39,068 bases of DNA, from the NCBI GenBank assembly GCA_009923785.1, contig RFSV01000012.1, positions 1 to 39,068 on the forward strand, given 5' to 3'. Source of the stretch: Acidimicrobiia bacterium. Its GTDB lineage: Bacteria; Actinomycetota; Acidimicrobiia; Acidimicrobiales; Ilumatobacteraceae. Shown here in pieces: positions 28,057 to 35,937 of the stretch. The first letter of the stretch is position 1; each line of letters starts with the position of its first letter. Made by a program: the position numbers and the translations under genes. The notes beneath the pieces were generated by a model that had not been told where the DNA came from, searched no databases, and saw only the letters and a program-made list of their open reading frames with translations.

Positions 28057-29172
28057 ATGATGAAAGTTCTCGTCGCAGGATTCTGTGCAGGAGTCCTCCT
28101 TGCTGCCTGTTCATCATCTCCGCAAGATCAGCAAAGTGTTCCGACAACAACGCCGCCTGCCTCTTCTACGTCTCTGGCCCCCGAGCCTCCTACCACGCAG
28201 GCAACGACCACGACGACTGAGGTCGTTCCGACCACGATGTCGCCGGCTGACTCGCTTTCCTACGAAGTTGTTGCGCAGGACGACTTGTCGTTCCTGGTCG
28301 AGATCACCGACGTCAGTGGACGCAACGATGCCAGCCAGTTCTATGGCGGCGCTCCCGACACCTTGCAACCCCGACCCATTCGTCTGCTCATCAAACGCGC
28401 TCTGAACGCCGATGGCAGTGTTGTTGCCGATCGACCGATGCCCCTGGTGTTGTCAGGTGACTACGTCATCGGTGGGAGGCCATCTCCCTGTTGGACACAG
28501 CCTGTCAACCAGGTCGTTGCCTGCGTCGGATTTCCCTACATGGTGAAGCCCGCCGAAAACCCCTTCCTGCCGGTTGCCCCGGAGTTCAACCGCGATATTC
28601 CGAATCACGCAATTGACGTCAGTCGAGCGCTCGACATCATCCTGACAAGCCCCGAGTTCTCTTCGCTCGTTGACGAGGAGAAGGTCTACTACTACGGCTT
28701 ATCCATGGGCGGATTAACCGGCATGATGTTCAGACTCCCGTATTTCAGTGAACCCCGACTCAAGGCGATCGTCTCGAACCTGGGCACCTTGCCCGCCTGG
28801 GTCGACGGATTCGAGGATCCGAAGGTCTGGAGCGAAGGCCCACCGATGCTCATGATCAATCGCTTGCAGGACAACGCTGTTCGTTACTCGGGAGCAAAGG
28901 AGACTTTTTCTCTTGCGCAAGGTTCATCGAACATCGAAATGGTGACACTGCTACAGGGAGATCACCTAGACGTGATTCCCTGTCCGGCTCAAGCCGAGTA
29001 CTTGTTCGCTTGGATCGACCACCACGTGAACGGTGGTCCAGAGCCGGATCGATCGGTGTTCGAGGGGTCCGAGTGCGCTGCTTACGGCCCCCAGGAGGGT
29101 GGAACAAGCGGGTGCAGTGCCGGCGGTGAGATTCTGCTTCCTCCGGAAGTCAAGGCGAAATTCTGCAAGTAG
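28057..29172 (+). CDS. Secreted lipoprotein, alpha/beta-hydrolase fold
   Basis: 371 residues with signal peptide and lipobox (VLLAAC, Cys18), then a Thr/Pro/Ser-rich linker to about residue 60. The globular part carries an alpha/beta-hydrolase triad candidate: Ser216 in the nucleophile elbow GLSMGG, Asp272 in RLQDNAV and His303 in GDHLD. An esterase, lipase or PHB-depolymerase-like role outside the membrane is likely; the substrate is unknown. AAGGA lies 8 bp before the first of two adjacent ATG codons. Codon use looks less GC-rich than in the housekeeping genes, and the gene sits right after ssrA, a common integration site, though no integrase or repeated ssrA end was found. Confidence 0.85.
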   Translation: MMKVLVAGFCAGVLLAACSSSPQDQQSVPTTTPPASSTSLAPEPPTTQATTTTTEVVPTTMSPADSLSYEVVAQDDLSFLVEITDVSGRNDASQFYGGAPDTLQPRPIRLLIKRALNADGSVVADRPMPLVLSGDYVIGGRPSPCWTQPVNQVVACVGFPYMVKPAENPFLPVAPEFNRDIPNHAIDVSRALDIILTSPEFSSLVDEEKVYYYGLSMGGLTGMMFRLPYFSEPRLKAIVSNLGTLPAWVDGFEDPKVWSEGPPMLMINRLQDNAVRYSGAKETFSLAQGSSNIEMVTLLQGDHLDVIPCPAQAEYLFAWIDHHVNGGPEPDRSVFEGSECAAYGPQEGGTSGCSAGGEILLPPEVKAKFCK

Positions 29173-29308
29173 TTGTCGACTGACATAAGGGGCTTCATCT
29201 CCAAGAAGTCGATTCTTGACTATCCGGGACCTCCCTGTCCGCAATTCGGAGCGCTCTTCGTTCTGGTGGTATCGAACGTGCTGGTTCTGAGCGGCGGTTG
29301 GGAATGTT

Positions 29309-30496
29309 TCAGGTCGCGGACTGGAGATGCGAATGAACGGTGTCGGCGGTCTCAGCTGCGATGAGACGCTCGGCTCGAAGCTCATCGAGCACGGCGATGA
29401 ACGAATCCACGCCAATGTTCTCGAGGATGCCGAACGGTCCGGTGGTCTGCCCCGTCGCCGCACACCACGCCGCGTCGATGTCAGCGCGGTCGGCGACGTC
29501 CTTGGCCTCAATCCTCATGGCTGCGATGACGATCGCAGCCATGAGTGCGTTCGAGGCGGTCTTCGAGGGCGGCTCAGCGTCAGCGAAGTCCGCTTGCTGG
29601 TAGGCGGGCTGGGGATAGGTGTAGAAGCCAGAACCCGACTTTTGCCCGAGGCGGCCCGCATCGACCATCTCGGTGAGGAATGGCTCGACCCGCTTGCGCA
29701 CTGCCTCGCGGTGTGCGTCGTTCGTTGGTGTGCTCCAGCTGTCACGCATCAGGTCAAGACCGAAGAGATCCATCATCCCGAACGGGCCCATGGGCGCAGA
29801 GCGGTCGGTCATCCAGGCCCTGTCGACGTCTTCAACGGTGGCGCGTCCGTCGAGGATGAGCTGCATCGCCATGAGCATGACCTGGCCGTTCATCGAGTTG
29901 AACACGTATCCGGGGTGCTCCTTCTTCAGCACCATCGGTGTGCCTCCGAGTGATTCGACGAAGCGGCGAAGGATGTCGATCGTTTCGGGCGATGTTCGTG
30001 GCCCGCCGACGATGTCGTAGAGCGGTGCGCCGAGGTGGGAGTGAAGCGCCGCAAAGCGGTCGCCACGCTCGACGACGTCTTCAAGGTCGGAGACCATGAG
30101 TGCGGAGGTGTTGGTCGTGATGATCGTGTCGGAGGAAGCGAGCTCCTCGACTCTTTCGAAGACGGAGCGCTTGGCTTCGCGATCTTCGTAGATCGATTCA
30201 CTGACCAGGTCGGCACCTACGAGGGCGGCGGCCAGCTCTGAAGCAGTGGTCACTCGTTTCAATCCTGCCGTCAGTGCATCTGGCGTGCAGTACCCGATAC
30301 CGACCATGTAGGCCCCGATGCCTGCTTGCCGTTCGACGACCGAGGCCAGCATGTCTACCGATGCGTCGTATAACACGACCTGGTAACCGGACACTGCCGC
30401 AACAAGTGAGTTGACGCAACCCATCATCCCCGCACCGACGTAGGCCACAGTTCGGATCTCATCGATGGGCCCGCCGTGCTCGAAGTCCGCCGTCAC
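29309..30496 (-). CDS. 3-hydroxyacyl-CoA dehydrogenase-family protein
   Basis: 395 residues. The NAD-binding motif is GAGMMG (21-26), NTSAL carries the usual active-site Ser (131), and His152 in LHSHLGAP matches the catalytic His normally in HFFNP. The paired Glu of the family (in LVEVI) seems to be Asp161 (LYDIVGG). GYVFN and two C-terminal helical domains follow, including PMGPFGMMDLFGLD, also found in 3-hydroxybutyryl-CoA dehydrogenases. The second C-terminal copy (GPFGILENIGVD) is present. The GTG start overlaps the stop of the acetoacetate decarboxylase-like gene, so they are coupled. Substrate unclear because of the altered active-site block. Confidence 0.85.
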   Translation of the reverse strand: MTADFEHGGPIDEIRTVAYVGAGMMGCVNSLVAAVSGYQVVLYDASVDMLASVVERQAGIGAYMVGIGYCTPDALTAGLKRVTTASELAAALVGADLVSESIYEDREAKRSVFERVEELASSDTIITTNTSALMVSDLEDVVERGDRFAALHSHLGAPLYDIVGGPRTSPETIDILRRFVESLGGTPMVLKKEHPGYVFNSMNGQVMLMAMQLILDGRATVEDVDRAWMTDRSAPMGPFGMMDLFGLDLMRDSWSTPTNDAHREAVRKRVEPFLTEMVDAGRLGQKSGSGFYTYPQPAYQQADFADAEPPSKTASNALMAAIVIAAMRIEAKDVADRADIDAAWCAATGQTTGPFGILENIGVDSFIAVLDELRAERLIAAETADTVHSHLQSAT

Positions 30497-31320
30497 GAAA
30501 TCGCCCTCGGCAGATCATCGAGCAGGATGAGGTTGGTGCTGCCCTTGCTCACGATCGCTGGCCGCTGTTCGAGCATGGGGAGACCGGCGAGCGCATTGAC
30601 GATGTGAAACTGCGTCGGATTCTGCTCCCACGACAGCACCTGCCACTCGACGGCACCGTCGCCGACCCAGGCTTCGGTGATGACGTTCTGCGAGGGGAAG
30701 GCAGTCGGTTGACTCGTCGTCTCTCCGAATCCGCTGACACCCGGGAGATAGCGCCACCCCATCGACGTGTTCTCGCCGCCGTCGGCCGCGGCGGCGATCT
30801 CGTCGGCGGTCGGCTCGCGTAAGTTGCGTGCGGAGAGATCGATGATCTTGTGCCCGAAGTGGCTCGCACTGGTGTGCCAGACACCACCGATCACCGAATG
30901 ATCCTCGATGTCCGCGTAGAGCTTCGGAACCCCCTGCAGCTCGCGTCCGGTGAGAATGGGGTCGGTGAGGTTCTCCCACATCACCAATGTGAACTGTCCG
31001 TCGATGACGTCGGCGTCGCCGTTGAAACGCACCGAAGCGCTCACACCGATCAGGTTGTATCCGTGCCCTGCGAGCCAATCGACGCGACGATTGTTCGCGT
31101 AGACGACCGTCACGACCGCCTCGTCAGTGACGACGAAGGGCGCCGGAACGTACTGGGAGAGCCGATCCCGGTCGGTCACGTATGACGTCGTGATCGCTGT
31201 GACATCGTGGTACCAACCAGATGCGCGCGGGTCGAACTGTCGAGGACCGAAATGCGCCGGCATCATGTACGAACGGTTCGGGTCGAAGGTGAACATGTCC
31301 CAATCTTGCATGACTGGCAC
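30493..31320 (-). CDS. Acetoacetate decarboxylase-family protein
   Basis: 275 residues. The Schiff-base lysine of the family is likely Lys133 in GRELQGVPKLYADI; in clostridial acetoacetate decarboxylase two adjacent lysines occur here, while this protein has Lys-Leu. Other family-like stretches are YVPAPFVV near residue 58 and NRRVDWLAGHGYN. Members include true decarboxylases as well as aldolase-dehydratases, so decarboxylation of a 3-keto acid is only one option. First gene of a two-gene operon with the hydroxyacyl-CoA dehydrogenase. Start is GTG at 31320 or ATG at 31311; neither has a strong ribosome binding site. Confidence 0.83.
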   Translation of the reverse strand: MPVMQDWDMFTFDPNRSYMMPAHFGPRQFDPRASGWYHDVTAITTSYVTDRDRLSQYVPAPFVVTDEAVVTVVYANNRRVDWLAGHGYNLIGVSASVRFNGDADVIDGQFTLVMWENLTDPILTGRELQGVPKLYADIEDHSVIGGVWHTSASHFGHKIIDLSARNLREPTADEIAAAADGGENTSMGWRYLPGVSGFGETTSQPTAFPSQNVITEAWVGDGAVEWQVLSWEQNPTQFHIVNALAGLPMLEQRPAIVSKGSTNLILLDDLPRAIS

Positions 31321-31722
31321 CAGCGTCTCGTCATCTTGCGATTTGCTCGCCCGACTCGCCAGCGCACACCGACCGGATTGTGTCCCGTGGCGCGCTACCA
31401 GTACGTCGCGACCTCGCGTGATTGGTGACGTCAGTCCACGTCACGAGCGACGGCTGAGCGCCGGAATCCACCTGGGAATCGGCGGTGCTGGCACAGCCCC
31501 GCGCCTCGATCTTGGCCCAGCGAACGGATCGGGGGCTTCGGAACGGTGCGCCAGGCGATCTCGTTACACCGATACCGACCGCTGTCCCTGCCTCGCTCAC
31601 CTGCACCCGTCCGAGATCTGCACCGCGATCACGACAGTCCGGACTTTCGAAGTCTCGTGTCCAAACACACGAGGAGACGGATGTTTCACTCATGCTCGGA
31701 TCCTTCCACCGAGTCGCTTCGG
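31321..31722. other. 402-bp stretch without a convincing gene
   Basis: Between the decarboxylase-like gene and the gamma-glutamyltransferase. A minus-strand ORF at 31331-31693 (120 residues, with GGAAGGA before its ATG) and a plus-strand ATG at 31681 preceded by GAGGAG exist. The first has a Ser/Arg-rich, low-hydrophobic composition and the second runs antisense through the next gene. Neither resembles a known protein. I see no clear terminator. Confidence 0.5.
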
Positions 31723-33300
31723 TCAACGACCGATCACGGCACCGACGCGGGCCCGTGGATCGGCGGCTCCGGCGAGCCCGTCGCCGTCGCGCACGATCGC
31801 GTGGGCGTGACCGAATGCCGAGTCGAAAGCGGGAAGCATCGACACCTGATGCCCGCGCGCCTCGAGATCGCGACGCCACGTATCGGGCGCGTGGGCTTCG
31901 ATCTCGACTCGTTGCGACGCCGGATCGTCCCACGTGTCGAATCCGGTGGTGGGCCCGGCGAGAGCCCAACGCGGTGCATTGATCGCCCTCGCCGGCGACA
32001 CGCCCTCTCCGAACAAGCGAGCTGCCACTTGCAGGAGGATCTGTGGTTGCGCGTCACCGCCCATGGTGCCGAACACCGACACCAGTTCACCGACTCGCGT
32101 TGCGAGCGCGGGCGACAAGGTGTGCGGAGGGCGACGACTGGGCCCGAACTCGGCCGGATGGCCAGGAACGAGCGAGAACCCGAGACCGCGATCGTGAAGA
32201 TTGATTCCGGTCGACGGTTCGACGAGCCACGAACCGAATCCCGACGCGTTCGACTGGATGAGCGATACCGCCAAGCCGTCCACTTCGGCGGTGCAGAGGT
32301 ACGTCGTGTCACCGTGCATTACGGGCGCGGTGTATTGGCTGCATCGTTCGACGTCGAGCGAATGCGCCCGCTGGCGGATCGTCTTGAGAAGCGCCTCGCC
32401 GTCAGCGTGCTCATGCAACACGGCCGGTCGATCGAAACCGGCCACCTTGGCCGACTCGACGAGGAGATGCGCCCACTGACCATCGTCGGACGAACCGAGA
32501 TCGACCGTGTCGGCGACCAGTGCGCCGCCAAGGGTGAGGTAACCCTGCGAGTTGGGACCGATCGTGTGTAGGCGTACACCGAAGGCATCGGCTACAAGCG
32601 GTGTCACCCAATCGGCCGAACTCCGACGGAGATCGTCGACGTCGAACAACCCGCCACCCAGCCTCCTCAACCCTTCGCCAAAGGCTCCGAGATAGAAAGC
32701 GTCGCGTCCACCAGTGGCGATGTCTCGAAGAGCCTGCGCCACTCCCGGTCGGCGAACCCGTGCACCGACATGCGTCGCCTGCGATACGACTTCGTTCAAC
32801 TGCTCACGTCCACGCGTATCGAGCCGCGCCAGCGAAGCGACGAGCAGAGGACTCGCCGAAAACCCGTTTTCGGCCAGATCGATGGCCGGTGCGAACAGCT
32901 CCGACAACGGCAGCGAGCCGAATCGCTCGTGCAAGGCCAACCAGCCGTCGACACATCCAGGCACAGTCACCGAAGCAATCGCGTGTCGCAGTGGCATCGA
33001 CGTGTGACCGGCCGCTCTCAATGCATTGGGGTCAGCCCCGGAGCCCGCCCGTCCACTCGAGTTCAGCGCAACCACACCGTCGGGGGTGTGAACCAGCGCG
33101 AAGAGATCGCCACCCATGCCGCACAGATGCGGACCGGTCACCGCGATTGCCGCATTGGTGGCGATCGCCGCATCGACGGCGTTGCCTCCGGCCGCGAAGA
33201 TCAGGTCGCCGGCCCTGGCCGCCAGCTGGTCAGCGGCGGCAACGAGATGACGTGTTCCCCGGGTCGATCCTTGGGGAAGACGATTCGACCTCGCGTTCAT
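31723..33300 (-). CDS. Gamma-glutamyltransferase-family Ntn hydrolase
   Basis: 525 residues. The autoprocessing site is at HGDTTYLCTAEVDG, with Thr332 the likely nucleophile after cleavage. GGNAVDAAIATNAAIAV and GMGGDLFALV are typical N-terminal blocks, and FGTMGGDAQPQILLQ a typical C-terminal one. There is no signal peptide, so it is probably cytoplasmic, unlike classical periplasmic enzymes. Related members (YwrD-like proteins, cephalosporin acylases) act on other amides, so glutathione as substrate is not certain. The ATG has TACGGT exactly 7 bp upstream and no Shine-Dalgarno, implying a leaderless transcript. Confidence 0.92.
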   Translation of the reverse strand: MNARSNRLPQGSTRGTRHLVAAADQLAARAGDLIFAAGGNAVDAAIATNAAIAVTGPHLCGMGGDLFALVHTPDGVVALNSSGRAGSGADPNALRAAGHTSMPLRHAIASVTVPGCVDGWLALHERFGSLPLSELFAPAIDLAENGFSASPLLVASLARLDTRGREQLNEVVSQATHVGARVRRPGVAQALRDIATGGRDAFYLGAFGEGLRRLGGGLFDVDDLRRSSADWVTPLVADAFGVRLHTIGPNSQGYLTLGGALVADTVDLGSSDDGQWAHLLVESAKVAGFDRPAVLHEHADGEALLKTIRQRAHSLDVERCSQYTAPVMHGDTTYLCTAEVDGLAVSLIQSNASGFGSWLVEPSTGINLHDRGLGFSLVPGHPAEFGPSRRPPHTLSPALATRVGELVSVFGTMGGDAQPQILLQVAARLFGEGVSPARAINAPRWALAGPTTGFDTWDDPASQRVEIEAHAPDTWRRDLEARGHQVSMLPAFDSAFGHAHAIVRDGDGLAGAADPRARVGAVIGR

Positions 33301-33414
33301 CGCCGTGACCGTACCCCGACGATTCTCGTCTTTCCGATCGATTGTCGACCCAATTCGTGATCTTCGACCCCAGCCTCGAAACTTGAGGCACTTCGGGAGT
33401 CACGAACTCGATCT

Positions 33415-34050
33415 TCAGAGAATCTTCGTCATCAAACGCGACTCCACGGAGCCAGCTGCTGCGAACTGACCTCCCTCAAGGAACTTTGGCATCCATTCCG
33501 GATGCGCCACCATCGCCTCCCGAGCTGCTGCGGCTGCCGCGCCGTCGGCGTGGCCGGCCATGGTGATGAGTCGCCCGAGTTGGCCATATACGACGTAGGC
33601 CACGTTGTGAGTCGTGCCAGTGATCTTGTCGTTCAGCTCCGCCACCGACAAAGCCCACTCGAGAGTCTTCATCCAGTCGGCTCCCTGAGCCAGTTGGGAC
33701 TCGATCAGAGAAACTACCGCGCCAACTGGTACCGATCCGGCCACTGAGCCACCCTTGATGAATTGAGCCATCTCGTCGGGCGCGATATCACGCACGTGCG
33801 GGTAGAGCTTCCGGTTTCCGTCGGCCCAAGCTTTGCTCATCGCAAGTTTCCCTGTTGCCACCGCACGATCTGCGACCGAGGCGTAAGGGACTGAAAAGAC
33901 AAGAGTGCCATTTCGAAAGCCCAATCCACCGGCCCAAACGGTGACGTCGATCCCGGCTTCCTTCTTCGCAATCTCCTTGAGTTCCACCGCAAGGGGGATG
34001 ACAACATCCATCTCGCCCGACGTCTCGACAGTCCTTCTGAATACGTACAT
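33415..34050 (-). CDS. Unknown protein, possibly two dimeric alpha/beta-barrel domains
   Basis: 211 residues from the ATG at 34050. I prefer this over the open frame to 34098, since GAGGAG lies 6 bp before it and the longer version would translate that ribosome binding site. The N-terminal half (MYVFRRTVETSGEMD, then VTVWAGGLG and TLVFSVPYASVADRA) has the strand-helix-strand-strand rhythm of NIPSNAP/ABM-like dimeric barrels; the second half (TTHNVAYVVYGQLGRLITMAGHADG, then AAAGSVESRLMTKIL) looks like another such unit. No family is named with confidence. It follows the DUF1059-like miniprotein by 102 bp and is probably in its operon under the SARP-type promoter. Confidence 0.75.
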   Translation of the reverse strand: MYVFRRTVETSGEMDVVIPLAVELKEIAKKEAGIDVTVWAGGLGFRNGTLVFSVPYASVADRAVATGKLAMSKAWADGNRKLYPHVRDIAPDEMAQFIKGGSVAGSVPVGAVVSLIESQLAQGADWMKTLEWALSVAELNDKITGTTHNVAYVVYGQLGRLITMAGHADGAAAAAAREAMVAHPEWMPKFLEGGQFAAAGSVESRLMTKIL

Positions 34051-34152
34051 CGTTTTCTCCTCGTCTGAAAGTCTTTTCTTTTTTGGATCCATCATCAAAT
34101 CGATGTGGCGCAGATTTCACACGCCATTTGCTGACCAGTGTGCGGGCTCAGT

Positions 34153-34305
34153 TCAGAACTGAACCATGGCTTCAATCTCGTCTCGTGTGAAACTGATGTC
34201 GTGGAAGTTCGAGGCATGATCGCTGACTAACAGGACCAACTCCTCGATGTCACTGCTCTTCATTTCCACGCCACACGAGCAGGTAACCCTGAGTTCACCA
34301 GACAT
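34153..34305 (-). CDS. DUF1059-like miniprotein (50 residues)
   Basis: A 50-residue ORF, ATG at 34305 and TGA at 34155-34153, with a near-perfect Shine-Dalgarno (AGGAGG) 5 bases upstream. The sequence has CSCG near the N-terminus, then DIEELVLLVSDHASNFHDI and TRDEIEAMVQF. This fits the DUF1059 pattern: CxCG, an EEL helix, HAxxxH, and a final T-x-E-x-x-x-M helix. Function of that family is unknown. It is the first gene downstream of the SARP-type promoter, divergent from the regulator gene. Confidence 0.8.
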   Translation of the reverse strand: MSGELRVTCSCGVEMKSSDIEELVLLVSDHASNFHDISFTRDEIEAMVQF

Positions 34306-34352
34306 TTCCCCTCCTCTAAAGATCGAGATCTACAATGATCAACGAAGAAACG

Positions 34353-34384
34353 AAGGTACGAAGTCGACCTTGCAGAAACCTTGC
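34353..34384 (-). promoter_or_regulatory. SARP-type activated promoter: two heptamers plus -10
   Basis: On the minus strand GCAAGGT (34384-34378), a 4-bp gap, and a second identical GCAAGGT (34373-34367) give an 11-bp period. Exactly 8 bp follow, then TACCTT (34358-34353), a TANNNT -10 box. This is the published layout for promoters activated by SARP regulators: heptamer direct repeats one helical turn apart, the last 8 bp from the -10, replacing the -35. The start site would be near 34346, giving a leader of about 40 nt with the AGGAGG of the DUF1059-like gene. The adjacent divergent gene encodes a SARP. Confidence 0.75.
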
Positions 34385-34443
34385 CGACAGGGGCACCTCC
34401 TCCGAATTGATCGAGGATTGCCGATGAAAGGCGCGTAAGTCTC

Positions 34444-35517
34444 ATGACATTGAACGTCCAACTCACTGGCCGGATGGGGATTCGAGAAGGTGGCTCGGTC
34501 ATTCCTGCAACCGAGCTCGGAGGAAATCTCGGAAGGCTTCTCCTCGTTCGGCTTTCTCTCAGCCATGGCGCCGTACCCCGAGATGTCATCGTCGACTGGC
34601 TGTGGGGCGAAGACGTTCCAGATTCGGCAACATCGACATTGGATGCCACATGCAGTCGATTACGACGGGCCCTCGCCTCTCTCGGCTACGAGGGACGGGA
34701 CATCATCCGTTCCAGCAACGGCAGCCTCGAAATTGTTTGGCCCTCCGGAACGATTGTGGATGTGCCAACGGCATTCGAGGCCATCGAGACGGCCGAGAAA
34801 GCCCTCAAGAACAACGATGCCAAGAAAGCAACCTCACAATCCGAAGTGGCTCTTGCCATTTCACGCCGCGAGTTGTTGCCGAACATCGACCGACCGTGGC
34901 TCGACGAAAAGCGGCGACTCCTCGAGAGCATTCGAGGCCGATCGCTTCGTGCTCTTTCAAAGGCCCTCTTTCTCATGGGAGACCTCGACGGCAGTATCCA
35001 AATAGCTAAAGACCTCCAAGAAGGGTTTCCATATTCGACGCAAGCTGCACAAGCTCTTGCAGCTGCTCTGTGCCGGGCAGGCGAGATCCCTGCCGCCTTT
35101 CAATCAATTCAAGACTTCGAGAGACGGGTTGCCGACGAGTTGGGGGTAACTGAGTCGACGAATTTGCAGACATGGCTACGATCGCAACTGCCCGAACTGC
35201 TGATCGACGACTCGAGTTCGTCTCCGAAACTAGGTATCCCTCACCGAAAAGTCATCCAAGAACGCGGGCTGACCCGATTACGCGAAGAGAAGGTCATCTT
35301 CTCCCGCCGCTTTCATTGGGCCACCGACAAGGGGCCGTATGTCTCCTCCGATTGGTGCGAACAAACTCATATTGGTCGGGTGCTAGAAGGAAGAGCACAG
35401 GTCGAGTTCGAGGATGGCACCAAACTCACACTTCGGCGCGGAGAAAATTTCCACATACCCCCAGGCCATGACATGAAAGTTCTCGACGACAAACCATTCA
35501 TCACAGATGGCTGGTGA
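34444..35517 (+). CDS. SARP-family transcriptional activator fused to a cupin domain
   Basis: 357 residues. Residues 1-100 form an OmpR-type winged helix of the SARP class (LTGRMGIREGG, GRLLLVRLSLS, DVIVDWLWGEDVPDSATSTLDATCSRLRRAL, shown in parts). Residues 105-250 are the BTAD helical repeats (RPWLDEKRRLLESIR, ALAAALCRAGEIPAAF, RVADELGVTES). Residues about 265-357 are a cupin: DWCEQTHIGRVLEGRAQVEF and RRGENFHIPPGHD, with His309, Glu315 and His337 or His342 as possible metal ligands. SARPs usually carry ATPase or TPR extensions, so a cupin suggests direct small-molecule or metal sensing (inference). It faces the DUF1059-like operon and its SARP-type promoter. Base composition is more A/T-rich than flanking genes. 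No strong ribosome binding site. Confidence 0.88.
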   Translation: MTLNVQLTGRMGIREGGSVIPATELGGNLGRLLLVRLSLSHGAVPRDVIVDWLWGEDVPDSATSTLDATCSRLRRALASLGYEGRDIIRSSNGSLEIVWPSGTIVDVPTAFEAIETAEKALKNNDAKKATSQSEVALAISRRELLPNIDRPWLDEKRRLLESIRGRSLRALSKALFLMGDLDGSIQIAKDLQEGFPYSTQAAQALAAALCRAGEIPAAFQSIQDFERRVADELGVTESTNLQTWLRSQLPELLIDDSSSSPKLGIPHRKVIQERGLTRLREEKVIFSRRFHWATDKGPYVSSDWCEQTHIGRVLEGRAQVEFEDGTKLTLRRGENFHIPPGHDMKVLDDKPFITDGW

Positions 35518-35937
35518 TTGGCAAAAATTGCGACGATCGTCTCTACTCGAGATCTGAACCCCTCCGCGGCCGCAAGGAAAGCGCAAGGCGCGATCGACAA
35601 GATTCGTTCATGGGACTCAACGACTACTTGCGGCTCGAGTGGCGACAGCAACAGGCCGCTCGACCCGACCTCGAAATCAGCGGGATACCACGAGCACGCA
35701 TTGTCACGCCCTGCTTGTTCGATCCACTTTGTCTCCCTCGTGAACTTCCGGATCGCTTTCGTCATCTCCACTTACTCGGTCGTTAAACGATCGGCTAGCG
35801 GCCGAGAGCTGAGAGATTTCGACCTTCAACGATTCCCGCGAAACGAGTCACGGGTCGATTCTCCACGCAGCGCAAGCCACTGACGCACCGTTGATCACAC
35901 AATTGACAACCAAACTGCCACTACCTACGCTTCGACG
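35514..35937 (+). other. 420-bp region after the SARP gene, possible coupled ORFs
   Basis: Two weak candidates: a GTG at 35514 overlapping the regulator's TGA (90 residues, to 35786) and a TTG at 35518 just after it (121 residues, to 35883). The latter begins LAKIATIVSTRDLNPSAAAR followed by a plausible helix. Only the first about 35 residues of that reading look protein-like; the rest is Ser/Arg-rich. I cannot decide whether either is translated or whether this is a decayed gene. A promoter for the next gene lies at its end. Confidence 0.3.
35903..35931 (+). promoter_or_regulatory. Promoter of the SRPBCC-sulfatase operon
   Basis: TTGACA at 35903-35908 and TACGCT at 35926-35931 are separated by exactly 17 bp. 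The -10 box is 6 bp before the GTG of the SRPBCC gene, so the transcript would be leaderless. Confidence 0.65.

Noticed and set aside
27855-28220. Plus-strand ORF overlapping the start of the lipoprotein hydrolase
   Set aside because: Its second half runs through the hydrolase signal peptide in another frame, and it has no ribosome binding site.
27828-29308. Genomic island inserted at the ssrA 3' end
   Set aside because: No integrase and no second copy of the tmRNA 3' end was seen within the window. Composition alone is not enough.
31331-31693. 120-residue minus-strand ORF after the gamma-glutamyltransferase
   Set aside because: A ribosome-binding-like GGAAGGA is present, but the product is Ser/Arg-rich with no hydrophobic core or family resemblance. 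Kept only as a note in the gap entry.
34051-34098. Longer N-terminus (MMMDPKKKRLSDEEKT) for the unknown protein at 33415-34050
   Set aside because: The extra codons cover a perfect ribosome binding site (GAGGAG, 6 bp before the ATG at 34050), so the shorter start is better.
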